From Plecoglossus altivelis (taxonomy: Eukaryota > Chordata > Actinopteri > Osmeriformes > Plecoglossidae), in contig BROE01000019.1 of the NCBI GenBank assembly GCA_036571765.1, positions 10,628,199 through 10,692,198 on the forward strand: 64,000 bases of DNA, written 5' to 3'. Positions 59,801-64,000 of the stretch are shown piece after piece. Below the pieces are notes generated by a model. The model was not told the origin of the DNA. It did not search any database and worked only from the letters and a program-made list of their open reading frames with translations. The position numbers and the translations under genes were made by a program. Each line of letters begins with the position of its first letter. Within the stretch, counting starts at the first letter, position 1.

Positions 59801-61191
59801 AGATCTCGTTTCACATGTTCCAGCACCTGACAGGTGGTTAACTCTTCAAACACGCAGATGAAGGGAAAAAAACACCTGGTTGGGAAAAATAATGAATCTT
59901 ACCTTTAACAACTAGGTCCAGGTAATGTGCTGTCACGGCAACATGAAGAGAGAGAGACAGAAGAGAGAGTGAGACAGAGAACAGAGAGAGACAGATGAGA
60001 GAGAGAGAGACATGAGAGAGACGGAAGCGAGAGTGAGACAGAGAAGACAGAGACAGAAGAGAGAGAGAGACAGAGAAGAGAGAGAGACAGAGAAGAGAGA
60101 GACAGAGAGAGAGAGACAGAGAGAGAGCGAGGGAGACAGAGAACAGAGAGACAGAAGAGAGAGAGACAGAAGAGAGAGAGACAGAAGAGAGAGAGACAGA
60201 GAAGAGACGGAAGAGAGAGACAGAGGAGAGAGAGACAGAGGAGAGAGAGACGGAAGAGAGAGAGGCAGAGAAGACAGATAGATAGAAGAGAGAGGCAGAA
60301 GAGAGAGAGAGACAGAGAGAAAAGAAACCCATGTGAGGTTAGATTACTGACGCACACAGATGCGTGATCGCATGATGGAACATGAAGAGATAATTACATC
60401 TTATTAATGTGCTAGGAGCTTAACTTCATGATTGGATTCACACAGCTACAAAAGCCCAATGACTGTCTCCAATCCCCCATCGTGAAGAGCATGTTTTAAA
60501 AAGGGTTTCACTGGGTTATTTTCCTGCTTTTCTCAACTTTTAAAGTTTCACCGCATCTCTTAAAATGGGCTTTCACTCACTGGGAATTGGCCAATTCCAT
60601 CAGTGCCCAATGACAAACTGCAGCAACCTATCAAGGTGCTCCTGCTTTAATTGACTGCGCTCGAACACAAGAGCAAAATTATTCGGCTACGAGTTGGAAA
60701 AATGCTGGTTCTCTGGGGAGAAGGGCACGGTTGAGGGGAAATTTGCCTGCCAGCAAGCAACAGTTTCATTGTTCCTTTTAGTGTTTCCTTTCCAAAATAA
60801 CTGCTCTGAAGTGGATGGTAGACAGCACTGACGTCATCGAACAGTAGCTAGACTAACCTCCAGGCCACGCCCCCCCCCACCTCCCCATCGTCTATCCCAT
60901 CATGCACCTAACGAAGGAGAAGAATTTAAAAAACAGTGAATGCTGTGGGATAAGGTGGGGGGAGTAGTGAGATGTGCTGTGAAGTGGAGCATCTCCATGG
61001 CTCACCTATGCTGCAGCTGTCTCCTTCCCAGCCAGGGAGGCACTCACACTGGCCTGCACGGCACTGGCCATGGTCCTGACAGCGTGGATGGCACGCCTGC
61101 TGCTCACAGCCAGACCCCTCCCAGCCCTCCTCACACTGGCAACGCCCAGACACACACACACTGTGGGGGCCGCAGGGGACTGGGCAGAGCT
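20598..61191 (-). CDS. tenm1: tenm1 (teneurin-1), EGF repeat 6 to C-terminus
   Basis: Twenty-one exons join in phase into about 2,040 residues and a stop. Teneurin-1 is a single-pass type II synaptic adhesion receptor that binds latrophilins and other teneurins. Order from the 5-prime end: EGF 6-7 (61006-61191), splice-site-A microexon (59903-59929), EGF 8 (59368-59514), Cys-rich and TTR-like region (55505-55721, 55085-55204), plug region (54709-54970, 52930-53197, 50807-50950), NHL propeller with splice-site-B microexon (50547 to 32421), YD-repeat barrel (31580 to 22528) with the RHS-core signature GRRDYDVVAGRWTTP, and the Tox-GHH/TCAP end. Teneurin-1 rather than 2-4 is shown by TKIFNANGQVIEVQYE, KAIAYWMTLQYD, ASEDSRRLAA and GRTRRFADIQ. 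Intracellular, transmembrane and EGF 1-5 exons lie beyond the window. An N and a false duplicate disturb 26199-26481. Confidence 0.95.
21368..21685. repeat. 14-bp GATC minisatellite
   Basis: About 20 copies of agcatgatcaggtc and variants, beginning 15 bases upstream (in the gene sense) of the last tenm1 exon. Confidence 0.95.
21735..21840. repeat. AT/ATCT microsatellite
   Basis: Compound tatctatatatagatatc-type repeat in a tenm1 intron. Confidence 0.85.
22060..22202 (-). CDS. tenm1: tenm1 exon: post-barrel linker
   Basis: Acceptor CCCCCAG, donor GTGAGA. Encodes DISSWLQLFGFQLHNVVPGY and KTQDWDPSK. Confidence 0.93.
22528..23748 (-). CDS. tenm1: tenm1 large YD-repeat exon
   Basis: 1,221 bp, the largest exon here. 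It begins GPLVGRQIYRFNVEGLVNAR and carries many YxxDGxG-type YD repeats (RYDGLGRRVASRSS, YKMDEDGFLRQRGN). It ends with the RHS-associated core GGLYDPLTRLVHLGRRDYD and KFTTG. Acceptor CTCCCAG, donor GTAAAA. Confidence 0.95.
23749..25448 (-). other. tenm1: tenm1 intron
   Basis: No exon is visible. It holds a short ctagtcgttag repeat and otherwise unique sequence. Confidence 0.7.
24293..24371. repeat. Short minisatellite (ctagtcgttag)
   Basis: Five to seven degenerate copies of an 11- to 15-bp unit. Confidence 0.85.
25449..25839 (-). CDS. tenm1: tenm1 exon: YD barrel (complete copy)
   Basis: Begins SVMLQLHSQRRYTFEYD after acceptor CATCAG and ends TIRYRQTG before donor GTATTG. It contains MPSMVRHSLQSMLSVGYYRN and GTGRRVLYRYSRQARL. 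It joins in phase to the exons at 27131-27424 and 22528-23748. A partial second copy lies at 26317-26481. Confidence 0.93.
25845..26050. repeat. CAGA/GGGAGACAGACA microsatellite, short allele
   Basis: (CAGA)n with a 12-bp gggagacagaca block. It directly precedes the exon acceptor in the gene sense, as a TCTG-rich tract. Shorter twin of 26486-26984. Confidence 0.95.
26199..26315 (-). other. tenm1: Partial duplicate of tenm1 exon 27131-27424
   Basis: Identical over its whole length to 27131-27247 and stops at the N. It is the donor end of the exon without its 5-prime part, so it cannot be used as an exon. Read as an assembly duplicate. Confidence 0.85.
26316..26316. other. Ambiguous base N, assembly join
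   Basis: The only N in the window. Sequence left of it matches 27247 and leftwards; sequence right of it matches 25675 and rightwards. Confidence 0.95.
26317..26481 (-). other. tenm1: Partial duplicate of tenm1 exon 25449-25839
   Basis: Matches 25675-25839, the acceptor half of the exon, and breaks off at the N before the donor. Read as an assembly duplicate. Confidence 0.85.
26486..26984. repeat. CAGA microsatellite, long allele
   Basis: About 500 bases of (CAGA)n with rggagacagacagaaagaga blocks in higher-order units. Longer twin of 25845-26050. Confidence 0.95.
27131..27424 (-). CDS. tenm1: tenm1 exon: YD barrel
   Basis: 98 codons, phase 0 at both ends. Begins AHNRNVLSIDFNQVTRVGKI, contains YDDHRKFTLRILYDRMGRPV, and ends WTYTFLEK before donor GTGAGG. 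Confidence 0.94.
27426..27692. repeat. CA/GTGAGACA microsatellite against an acceptor
   Basis: acacagtgagacagaca-type repeat reaching to the acceptor at 27425. In the tenm1 sense it is a TGTGTCTC-rich tract. Confidence 0.95.
28307..28515. repeat. 104-bp tandem duplicate with GTTAGC sub-repeats
   Basis: Two copies of a 104-bp unit at 28307 and 28411, each built from gttagc/ggtagc words. The second copy lies next to exon 28551-28786. Confidence 0.9.
28551..28786 (-). CDS. tenm1: tenm1 exon: barrel entry
   Basis: Acceptor GTTCAG, donor GTAGGC. Encodes HAQNTYRVSSDGSLWVTFAS, PTVGKCNISLPGEHSHSLIE and YERRLR. Confidence 0.94.
28815..29334. repeat. 228-bp direct repeat, two copies
   Basis: 28815-29042 and 29107-29334 are nearly identical, offset by 292 bases. 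Both contain gatctttattgtcattt, the reverse complement of a LINE-like AATGACAATAAAG tail, and end in a tagtatatagtactata palindromic stretch. Confidence 0.9.
29531..29611 (+). mobile_element. LINE-like 3-prime tail
   Basis: cactgtatgc and ggggaatgacaattaagc followed by acaacttgaacttgaa. Nearly the same end occurs at 44946-45016. The preceding 190 bases may belong to the same retroelement. Confidence 0.55.
29612..29828. repeat. Palindrome-rich TA minisatellite
   Basis: Five copies of a 38- to 44-bp unit built from tactagtactatagtatta and tatatagtactata. Each holds self-complementary words such as atagtactat. Related copies lie at 28975-29042 and 29267-29334. Confidence 0.92.
29829..31407 (-). 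other. tenm1: tenm1 intron
   Basis: No exon is visible. An A/T-rich part at about 29975-30250 beginning catctttattaatcccc may be an old retroelement fragment, but the evidence is thin. Confidence 0.6.
31408..31580 (-). CDS. tenm1: tenm1 exon: barrel entry
   Basis: Acceptor CCCCAG, donor GTAGTA. Encodes YNLEGHLINVTLPTGEVSSF and NFSASSTIYTLRQ, joined by split codons on both sides. Confidence 0.94.
31598..31637. repeat. Short CA repeat
   Basis: acacacacggtca and (CA)n, about 40 bases. Confidence 0.8.
32421..32931 (-). CDS. tenm1: tenm1 exon: last NHL blade and barrel start
   Basis: 511 bp. Acceptor GGACAG, donor GTGAGT. Encodes GDGGYARDAKLKAPSSLAVS, NGTLYISDLGNIRVRA, NGTHLHTLSLVT and NENAWTTVYE. 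Confidence 0.95.
33278..33644 (-). CDS. tenm1: tenm1 exon: NHL propeller
   Basis: Acceptor GTCCAG, donor GTGGGT. Encodes VRLEWPTSLAISPMDNSLYV, VRIVAGRPIHCQVPG, EGVLYVAETDERKINRVQQV and a Cys-rich end CDCKIDPSCDCFSG. Confidence 0.95.
34866..35700. repeat. Purine-rich G/A minisatellite array
   Basis: About 830 bases almost without C or T on the plus strand, in gggagggaggagagggacag-type units. In the tenm1 sense it is C/T-rich. Confidence 0.97.
35818..35846. repeat. GT microsatellite
   Basis: (GT)n, about 14 copies. Confidence 0.95.
36672..36995. repeat. GA-rich microsatellite
   Basis: gagagagagaagggtgag-type units over about 320 bases. Confidence 0.95.
37156..39050. repeat. 20/22-bp minisatellite, about 1.9 kb
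   Basis: About 90 copies of cagtcttctaccagaacagg (20 bp) and cagtcttctaccagaacacaga (22 bp), with rarer gatcagg, gaacaaagg and tactag variants. A 290-bp stretch starting at 37621 is repeated at 37911. Confidence 0.97.
39123..39258. repeat. 38-bp minisatellite
   Basis: Copies of gagcagacagacaggctgga and on start at 39123, 39161, 39199 and 39237. Confidence 0.95.
39798..39952 (-). CDS. tenm1: tenm1 exon: NHL blade
   Basis: Acceptor TCACCAG, donor GTGAGT. Encodes GIAVDKQGLVFFVDGTMIRK, GEGVISTVIGSNGLTS and SCDSRMDISQ. Confidence 0.95.
40183..40463. repeat. AGT trinucleotide array
   Basis: Degenerate (AGT)n, for example attagtagtagtagtaaatg. It is followed at 40466 by ttttatcgatcccaaggaga, a motif that resembles retroelement ends common in teleosts. 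Confidence 0.9.
41551..41645. repeat. CA microsatellite
   Basis: (CA)n with CG and TACG interruptions. Confidence 0.95.
43498..43985. repeat. CTAGG/GAGCT minisatellite
   Basis: About 490 bases of gagctaggctaagcta-type words with a longer block (aaaatagcctaggctgagaa and on) recurring about every 90-100 bases. Confidence 0.9.
44946..45016 (+). mobile_element. LINE-like 3-prime tail
   Basis: cactgtatgcccccgc and ggggaatgacaataaagcac followed by aacttgaacttgaac. Same end as 29531-29611. Confidence 0.55.
47921..47982. repeat. CTTT/CTTC microsatellite
   Basis: (TTTC)n and (TTCC)n, about 60 bases. Confidence 0.95.
48155..48387 (-). CDS. tenm1: tenm1 exon: NHL blade
   Basis: Acceptor CCTTCAG, donor GTACTC. 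Encodes TSPAHKYYLAMDPVKEVLYL, SDTSSRRVYRLRSL and VVAGTGDQCTPFDQGHCGD. Confidence 0.95.
49641..49975. repeat. 10-bp minisatellite (cagcttggca)
   Basis: About 33 copies of cagcttggca with cagctagaca and gagctaggca variants, in near-perfect 10-bp register. Each main unit holds TTGGCA, an NFI half site. Confidence 0.97.
50041..50061 (-). CDS. tenm1: tenm1 21-nt microexon, splice site B in NHL domain
   Basis: Flanked by TTTCTGCTAG and GTGGGT. Inserted between its neighbours it encodes (R)NRDVRH(S), keeping the frame. It matches the known alternatively spliced NKDFRHS-type insert of teneurin beta-propellers. Skipping it also keeps the frame. Confidence 0.88.
50298..50547 (-). CDS. tenm1: tenm1 exon: first NHL blade
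   Basis: Acceptor TTTACAG, donor GTGAGG. Encodes GILHKGTGENVFISEQPP, IPCPSCNG, GSVYVGDFNFIRRVLPNG and ILEL. Confidence 0.95.
50807..50950 (-). CDS. tenm1: tenm1 exon: plug region
   Basis: Acceptor GTTCCAG, donor GTAAGA. Encodes VSVGYEYESCPDVVVWERRV and GGWSLDKHHILNLPSG. Confidence 0.95.
51165..51440. repeat. Purine-rich 23-bp minisatellite
   Basis: Units of about 23 bp such as ggaggaagcgagggtggaag, with later ggaagcaggga variants. Confidence 0.95.
51711..51800. repeat. GA microsatellite
   Basis: gagagagatggagatt-type GA-rich stretch. Confidence 0.85.
52163..52380. repeat. C/T-rich simple repeat
   Basis: Pyrimidine-rich on the plus strand, so purine-rich in the tenm1 transcript, the reverse of most tracts here. 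Confidence 0.95.
52791..52902 (-). other. 40-bp inverted repeat (hairpin) in a tenm1 intron
   Basis: Left arm 52791-52830 and right arm 52863-52902 are reverse complements at 35 of 40 positions, with a 32-base loop. In tenm1-sense RNA three of the five differences become G-U pairs. The hairpin starts about 27 bases after the 5-prime splice site of exon 52930-53197. Confidence 0.8.
52930..53197 (-). CDS. tenm1: tenm1 exon: plug region
   Basis: Acceptor TTCTCAG, donor GTAAGG. Encodes AIQEEVSIPGSFVKLSYLST, RSPGYKSLLKVILT and EGRLFQKWFLASPNLVYV. Confidence 0.95.
53198..54708 (-). other. tenm1: tenm1 intron
   Basis: No exon is visible; unique A/T-rich sequence, then the 54.4-kb minisatellite beside the next exon. 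Confidence 0.7.
54445..54690. repeat. 22- to 24-bp minisatellite
   Basis: About ten copies of gagacagcatgtctcaggta and variants; agacagcatgtct is partly palindromic. Confidence 0.93.
54709..54970 (-). CDS. tenm1: tenm1 exon: plug region start
   Basis: Acceptor CCTGTAG, donor GTACAG. Encodes FDLVAAGGISVSLIFQRAPF, TIWLPWNQFVVVE and PPACDLRNMVSPYPLVLPSP. Confidence 0.94.
55085..55204 (-). CDS. tenm1: tenm1 exon: TTR-like domain
   Basis: Acceptor GTTCCAG, donor GTAGGC. Encodes RAVVIRGQVTAQDTTPLVGV and FGYSISRQDG. The intron on its 3-prime side is only 114 bases. Confidence 0.95.
55285..55500. repeat. GC-rich minisatellite filling a 300-bp intron
   Basis: Units of ggggcggggcctgggtctag and on, each with G runs able to form G-quadruplexes on the plus strand. 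It lies in the short intron 55205-55504. Confidence 0.93.
55505..55721 (-). CDS. tenm1: tenm1 exon: Cys-rich region
   Basis: Acceptor CGCTACAG, donor GTAGGA. Encodes DGLTDCVDPDCCLQPSCQAG, DPLDLVQASL and YDRIHFLVGKDSTHVFPGD. Confidence 0.95.
55722..59367 (-). other. tenm1: tenm1 intron, 3.6 kb
   Basis: No exon is visible. It includes the 57.6-58.4 kb CA-based minisatellite; the rest looks unique. Confidence 0.75.
57565..58400. repeat. CA-anchored minisatellite (tcctactgtaaagacacac)
   Basis: About 33 units of tcctactgtaaagacacacacac with length-variable CA runs and tcccactgtaaagat variants. Confidence 0.96.
59368..59514 (-). CDS. tenm1: tenm1 exon: EGF repeat 8
   Basis: Acceptor CTCCAG, donor GTACGT. 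Encodes DDCPGLCSGHGRCTLEQSGW, HCVCQAGWSGVGC and METECDDNADNDG. Confidence 0.95.
59518..59775. repeat. G-rich minisatellite against an acceptor
   Basis: ggaggaggggcggggaggag-type units, beginning within four bases of the EGF 8 exon. In the gene sense it is a long C/T tract before the acceptor. Confidence 0.95.
59903..59929 (-). CDS. tenm1: tenm1 27-nt microexon, splice site A
   Basis: Flanked by CGTGACAG and GTAAGA. Spliced between EGF 7 and EGF 8 it encodes AHYLDLVVK, matching the AHYLDKIVK-type alternative insert of teneurins. Frame is kept with or without it. Confidence 0.9.
59941..60325. repeat. GAGACAGA microsatellite before the microexon
   Basis: gagagagagacagaagagag-type units, starting 12 bases from the microexon. 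In the gene sense it is CTCTCTGT-rich. Confidence 0.96.
61006..61191 (-). CDS. tenm1: tenm1 exon: EGF repeats 6 and 7
   Basis: The most 5-prime exon found. Acceptor CTTCCTCCAG, donor GTGAGC. Encodes ELCPVPCGPHSVCVSGRCQC, EEGWEGSGCEQQACHPRC and GQCECLPGWEGDSCSI. Confidence 0.95.
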   Translation of the reverse strand, partial: SSAQSPAAPTVCVCLGVASVRRAGRGLAVSSRRAIHAVRTMASAVQASVSASLAGKETAAA

Positions 61192-61195
61192 CTGG

Positions 61196-61640
61196 AGGAA
61201 GAGAGGGTGTGGGAGGAAGAGAGAGAAAGGTGGGGAGGGAGAGAAGGATGTGGGAGGAAGAGAGAGAAAAGTGGGGAAGGAGGGGGTGGTGTGGGAGGAA
61301 GAGAGAGAAAGGTGGGGAGGGAGAGAAGGGTGTGGGAGGAAGAGAGAGAAAGATGGGGAGGGAGGGGGTGGTGTGGGAGATGGAGAGAAAGAGAGAGATG
61401 GGGAGGGAGAGAGAGAGAAGGGTGGGGGAAGGAGAGAGGTGGTGTGGGGGAGGGAGAGAGAGAAGGATTGGGAGGGAGAGAGGAGGGTGGTGTGGTGGAG
61501 GGAGAAAGAGTAGGGTGGGGGAGGGAGAGAGAGGGGTGGTGGAGGGAGAGAGAGAGAAGGATTGGAGGGAAGAGAGGAGGGTGGTGTGGTGGAGGGAGAG
61601 AGAGTAGGGTGGAGGAGGGAGAGAGAGAGAAAGGTCTTCA
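61196..61640. repeat. G/A-rich array against an acceptor
   Basis: About 440 bases of gggaggaagagagagaaagg-type units beginning five bases from the EGF 6-7 exon; C/T-rich in the gene sense. Confidence 0.96.
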
Positions 61641-62278
61641 AACCTATCCCCTCCACACACACAAAACCCTTCTCCTGAATCCATCTGAGAGCATGAACTC
61701 GCATGACATTCTGAACGCAAGTGGAAAGATTTCCTGCTTTTTCAGTGCTGCAGTTGCAGGAATTAAAGTTTTCAATGTTTAAAGTTTTAGAGACTTAATA
61801 GTATTCAATGAATAATTTCAACGACATAGAAAGTTTCTCATCAAGTAGCCGGTGTAAAGTAAGAGACCCAGAGGCAGAGAGAACTTATTCTCATACATTA
61901 AAAAAACCATTCTACTTTAAATATGCATCACATTTAATCACAGTATTAGAACACCATTTGCATTTTATTAATCTAGATTTTTTTTTTTTTTTACTATTAA
62001 ACATACATTTTTTATTTCCATCTACTATGTTTAGCAATCTGTTTTCGTCGCACTCCAGTGTTGGAGTTAGTTTTTCACCCTGTTTATTATTCATTGTGAT
62101 TTCTATGTTCAGTGCATTCTTCTTTGTTTCATACATACCAATGATGTTGTCAGTACATTCACACACAGTCCAAGTAACAAGTCATTCTACATACACTTGA
62201 ATGAACATAAAATCAATTTTCACTTCTGGATAGAAAACCTGAACTTTGCCTCGGAAGGAAAAAAAAGAAAAAGGTGGA

Positions 62279-62298
62279 GGGGGGGGGGGGGGGGGGGG
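62279..62298. repeat. G homopolymer
   Basis: Twenty consecutive G, a likely site of length error. Confidence 0.95.
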
Positions 62299-63690
62299 TG
62301 AGGTAGTGCACATTCTTTCAGAGGTTAAGGAAACCACACTGCGCTTCGATTCAACTCACTGGAAACTGAAATAGCCTCTACATAAGCTGTCTTTGCCTTT
62401 GCCTCTATCAGGGTGAACACAAACTCACACACATTCGATAGGAAAGTTAATCAAGAACGAGGGTTCGCTTGGATGTTGAAATTCACCTAAAAAACAACAA
62501 CTCAGAAGGTGTCCGTTGTGCTGTTCCAGTCCAGCGACAAACAGGATTAATAACATAAGCTTTCATACATACAGCAGCTTTGTATGTGAATAGATAGAAG
62601 ATTTCCTATTGTTGCTATGGTTCCTGTATCTCATGTTACACCTTCTGGTCGACCTTGACAGAAGACGTGGGAGAGGTATTCTGTGATTGTGTTCTACGAA
62701 GCTAACAGGAAGTGCTAAGCAAGATGGCCCACTAGTCATGAAGGCAGCTGAGTTCATCTCTGACCCCATCTAAGAGCCACTAAAGGAAGCACTTATTTAT
62801 CACGTTGGAAGTGTGGGACGTCTTCCATTCCTCTGGCTGTCACAGTTAAACTAAGAGTCCAAATAACTCCGAGTAATCGCAGGGTTGAATCTTTCTAAAG
62901 GCAGGATCATTTGAGCTTCACTTCAAACTCCAATTGGCCAGTTATTCTTTTAAAGATTTGTAACAACGAGCAAAGCAGAGGAGGAATCCAGGTTTTGAAG
63001 CGTCTCAAAGTCGCCATTTTGGAGACGTTGTTAACATGCAACAAACGTATCGTCGGTTCCTGTCAGACAGAGAATGTTAGTATTGATAAAGAAACACGTT
63101 GAGAACTTTGTGGAGATTGGAGCCGTGTAGAGCAGTCTAATTTACACCCAGCATGTCAGAAGAACCACATCTCAGCTGTCTGATAGGCTGCTGGGAATGT
63201 GAAGGTCTGTCTCTGATAGGGCAAATCGTTACCAGACGTCTCACTGAGAGGGTTTTTTTTTTTTCCAATTCTTGACCCATTTGCCATTTGACTGTTTCTA
63301 CCACATTTTGTCTATTTCAGAACAAACTTCTTAACGCTTGTGTTTTAAGATGTGTATTTATTTTCCTTTTTATCTCACTACTAAACATGGCTTGTGCTTT
63401 CAATGTCATAAGAATGTCATTTTTCAGACAGGCCTAGCGTTACGCCATGCAAATGGCAATGAATCTCTGACAAAAACAACAACAACACACACACACACAG
63501 TTGTGTGTGTGCGTTCCTTGGCCAGAGGTGGAAACTAGAACACAGCAGAACTAGAACTCTGACGCAGCAGATGACGCGATCGTACTGACAGCGTCTCCAG
63601 AAGCAGCTGAACAACAGGTCATGACTCTGAAGTCTGAAGTCTGAGTCTCCGGGCCTGTTCAGCTGGAGAGAGTGGATGAGGGGAATCAAG

Positions 63691-63692
63691 GC

Positions 63693-63733
<41 letters not shown>

Positions 63734-64000
63734 CGTGCGTGCGAGCGAGCATGTGTAAGTGTGGGAGCGGGCACATGTGCGCGCATGTGCGTGTGTATGA
63801 CTGTGTGTGTGTGTGTGTGAGCATGAGTGTGCGAGCATGAGTGTGCGAGCATGAGTGTGCGAGCATGAGTGTGCGAGCATGTGCGTGTGTACGACTGTGT
63901 GTGTGAGCATGAGTGTGCGAGCATGAGTGCGCACATGTGCGTGTGTATGACTGTGTGTGTGTGTGTGTGTGTGTGAGTATGAGTGTGCGTGCATGAGTGT
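63691..64000. repeat. GT repeat and gagcatgagtgtgc minisatellite
   Basis: (GT)n at about 63691-63735, then 12-bp gagcatgagtgt units mixed with GT and GC runs to the window end. Confidence 0.95.

Larger units (their letters stand above)
61192..64000 (-). other. tenm1: tenm1 intron up to window end
   Basis: No exon for EGF 1-5 is visible, so the intron is longer than 2.8 kb. Between the repeats at its two ends lies unique A/T-rich sequence with a T tract (about 61979) and a G tract (62279). Confidence 0.75.

Noticed and set aside
61624..61720. A further EGF-like exon on the minus strand (short CVC-containing frame)
   Set aside because: It lacks the six-cysteine spacing, has no matching splice phases, and runs into the C/T repeat.

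Overview
The window is vertebrate nuclear DNA, almost certainly from a ray-finned (teleost) fish. The evidence is multi-exon genes with GT-AG introns, four recognisable vertebrate gene families, very simple-repeat-rich introns, a tRNA-derived SINE relic and LINE-like 3-prime tails. There is no bacterial operon structure, CRISPR array or phage. Species cannot be named from the sequence.

Layout: (1) 1-4.8 kb, plus strand: the last five coding exons and long 3-prime UTR of a CNK2-type scaffold gene (cnksr2), ending in a PDZ ligand. (2) 4.97-10.2 kb, plus strand: a complete nine-exon apool gene (MICOS subunit MIC27) whose eighth exon holds a very large Ala/Pro/Val/Glu tandem repeat, giving about 720 residues against roughly 270 in mammals. 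(3) 10.2-15.4 kb: non-coding, with one SINE relic and a CTCF-like motif. (4) 15.4-17.2 kb, plus strand: agtr2, the angiotensin II type 2 receptor, with its whole coding sequence in one exon. (5) 17.2-20.6 kb: non-coding interval between two convergent genes. (6) 20.6-61.2 kb, minus strand: the 3-prime two thirds of tenm1 (teneurin-1). Twenty-one coding exons join in frame, from EGF repeats 6-7 to the C-terminal TCAP peptide, and include two microexons of 27 and 21 nt. (7) 61.2-64 kb: more tenm1 intron, with the 5-prime exons outside the window.

The four genes do not form one pathway. CNK2 and teneurin-1 act at neuronal membranes and synapses, AGTR2 is a peptide-hormone GPCR, and APOOL shapes mitochondrial cristae. 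What links them is position: all four human orthologues are X-linked, but widely scattered there.

Main observations: the apool repeat exon; two conserved tenm1 microexons; pyrimidine-rich tandem arrays placed directly against several 3-prime splice sites; a false duplication around a single N at 26316 that copies parts of two tenm1 exons; an imperfect 40-bp inverted repeat just inside a tenm1 intron whose mismatches are mostly G-U pairs on the transcript strand; a 1.9-kb minisatellite with a recent 290-bp internal duplication; and CTCF-like motifs in convergent orientation around agtr2. I found no convincing new molecular system.
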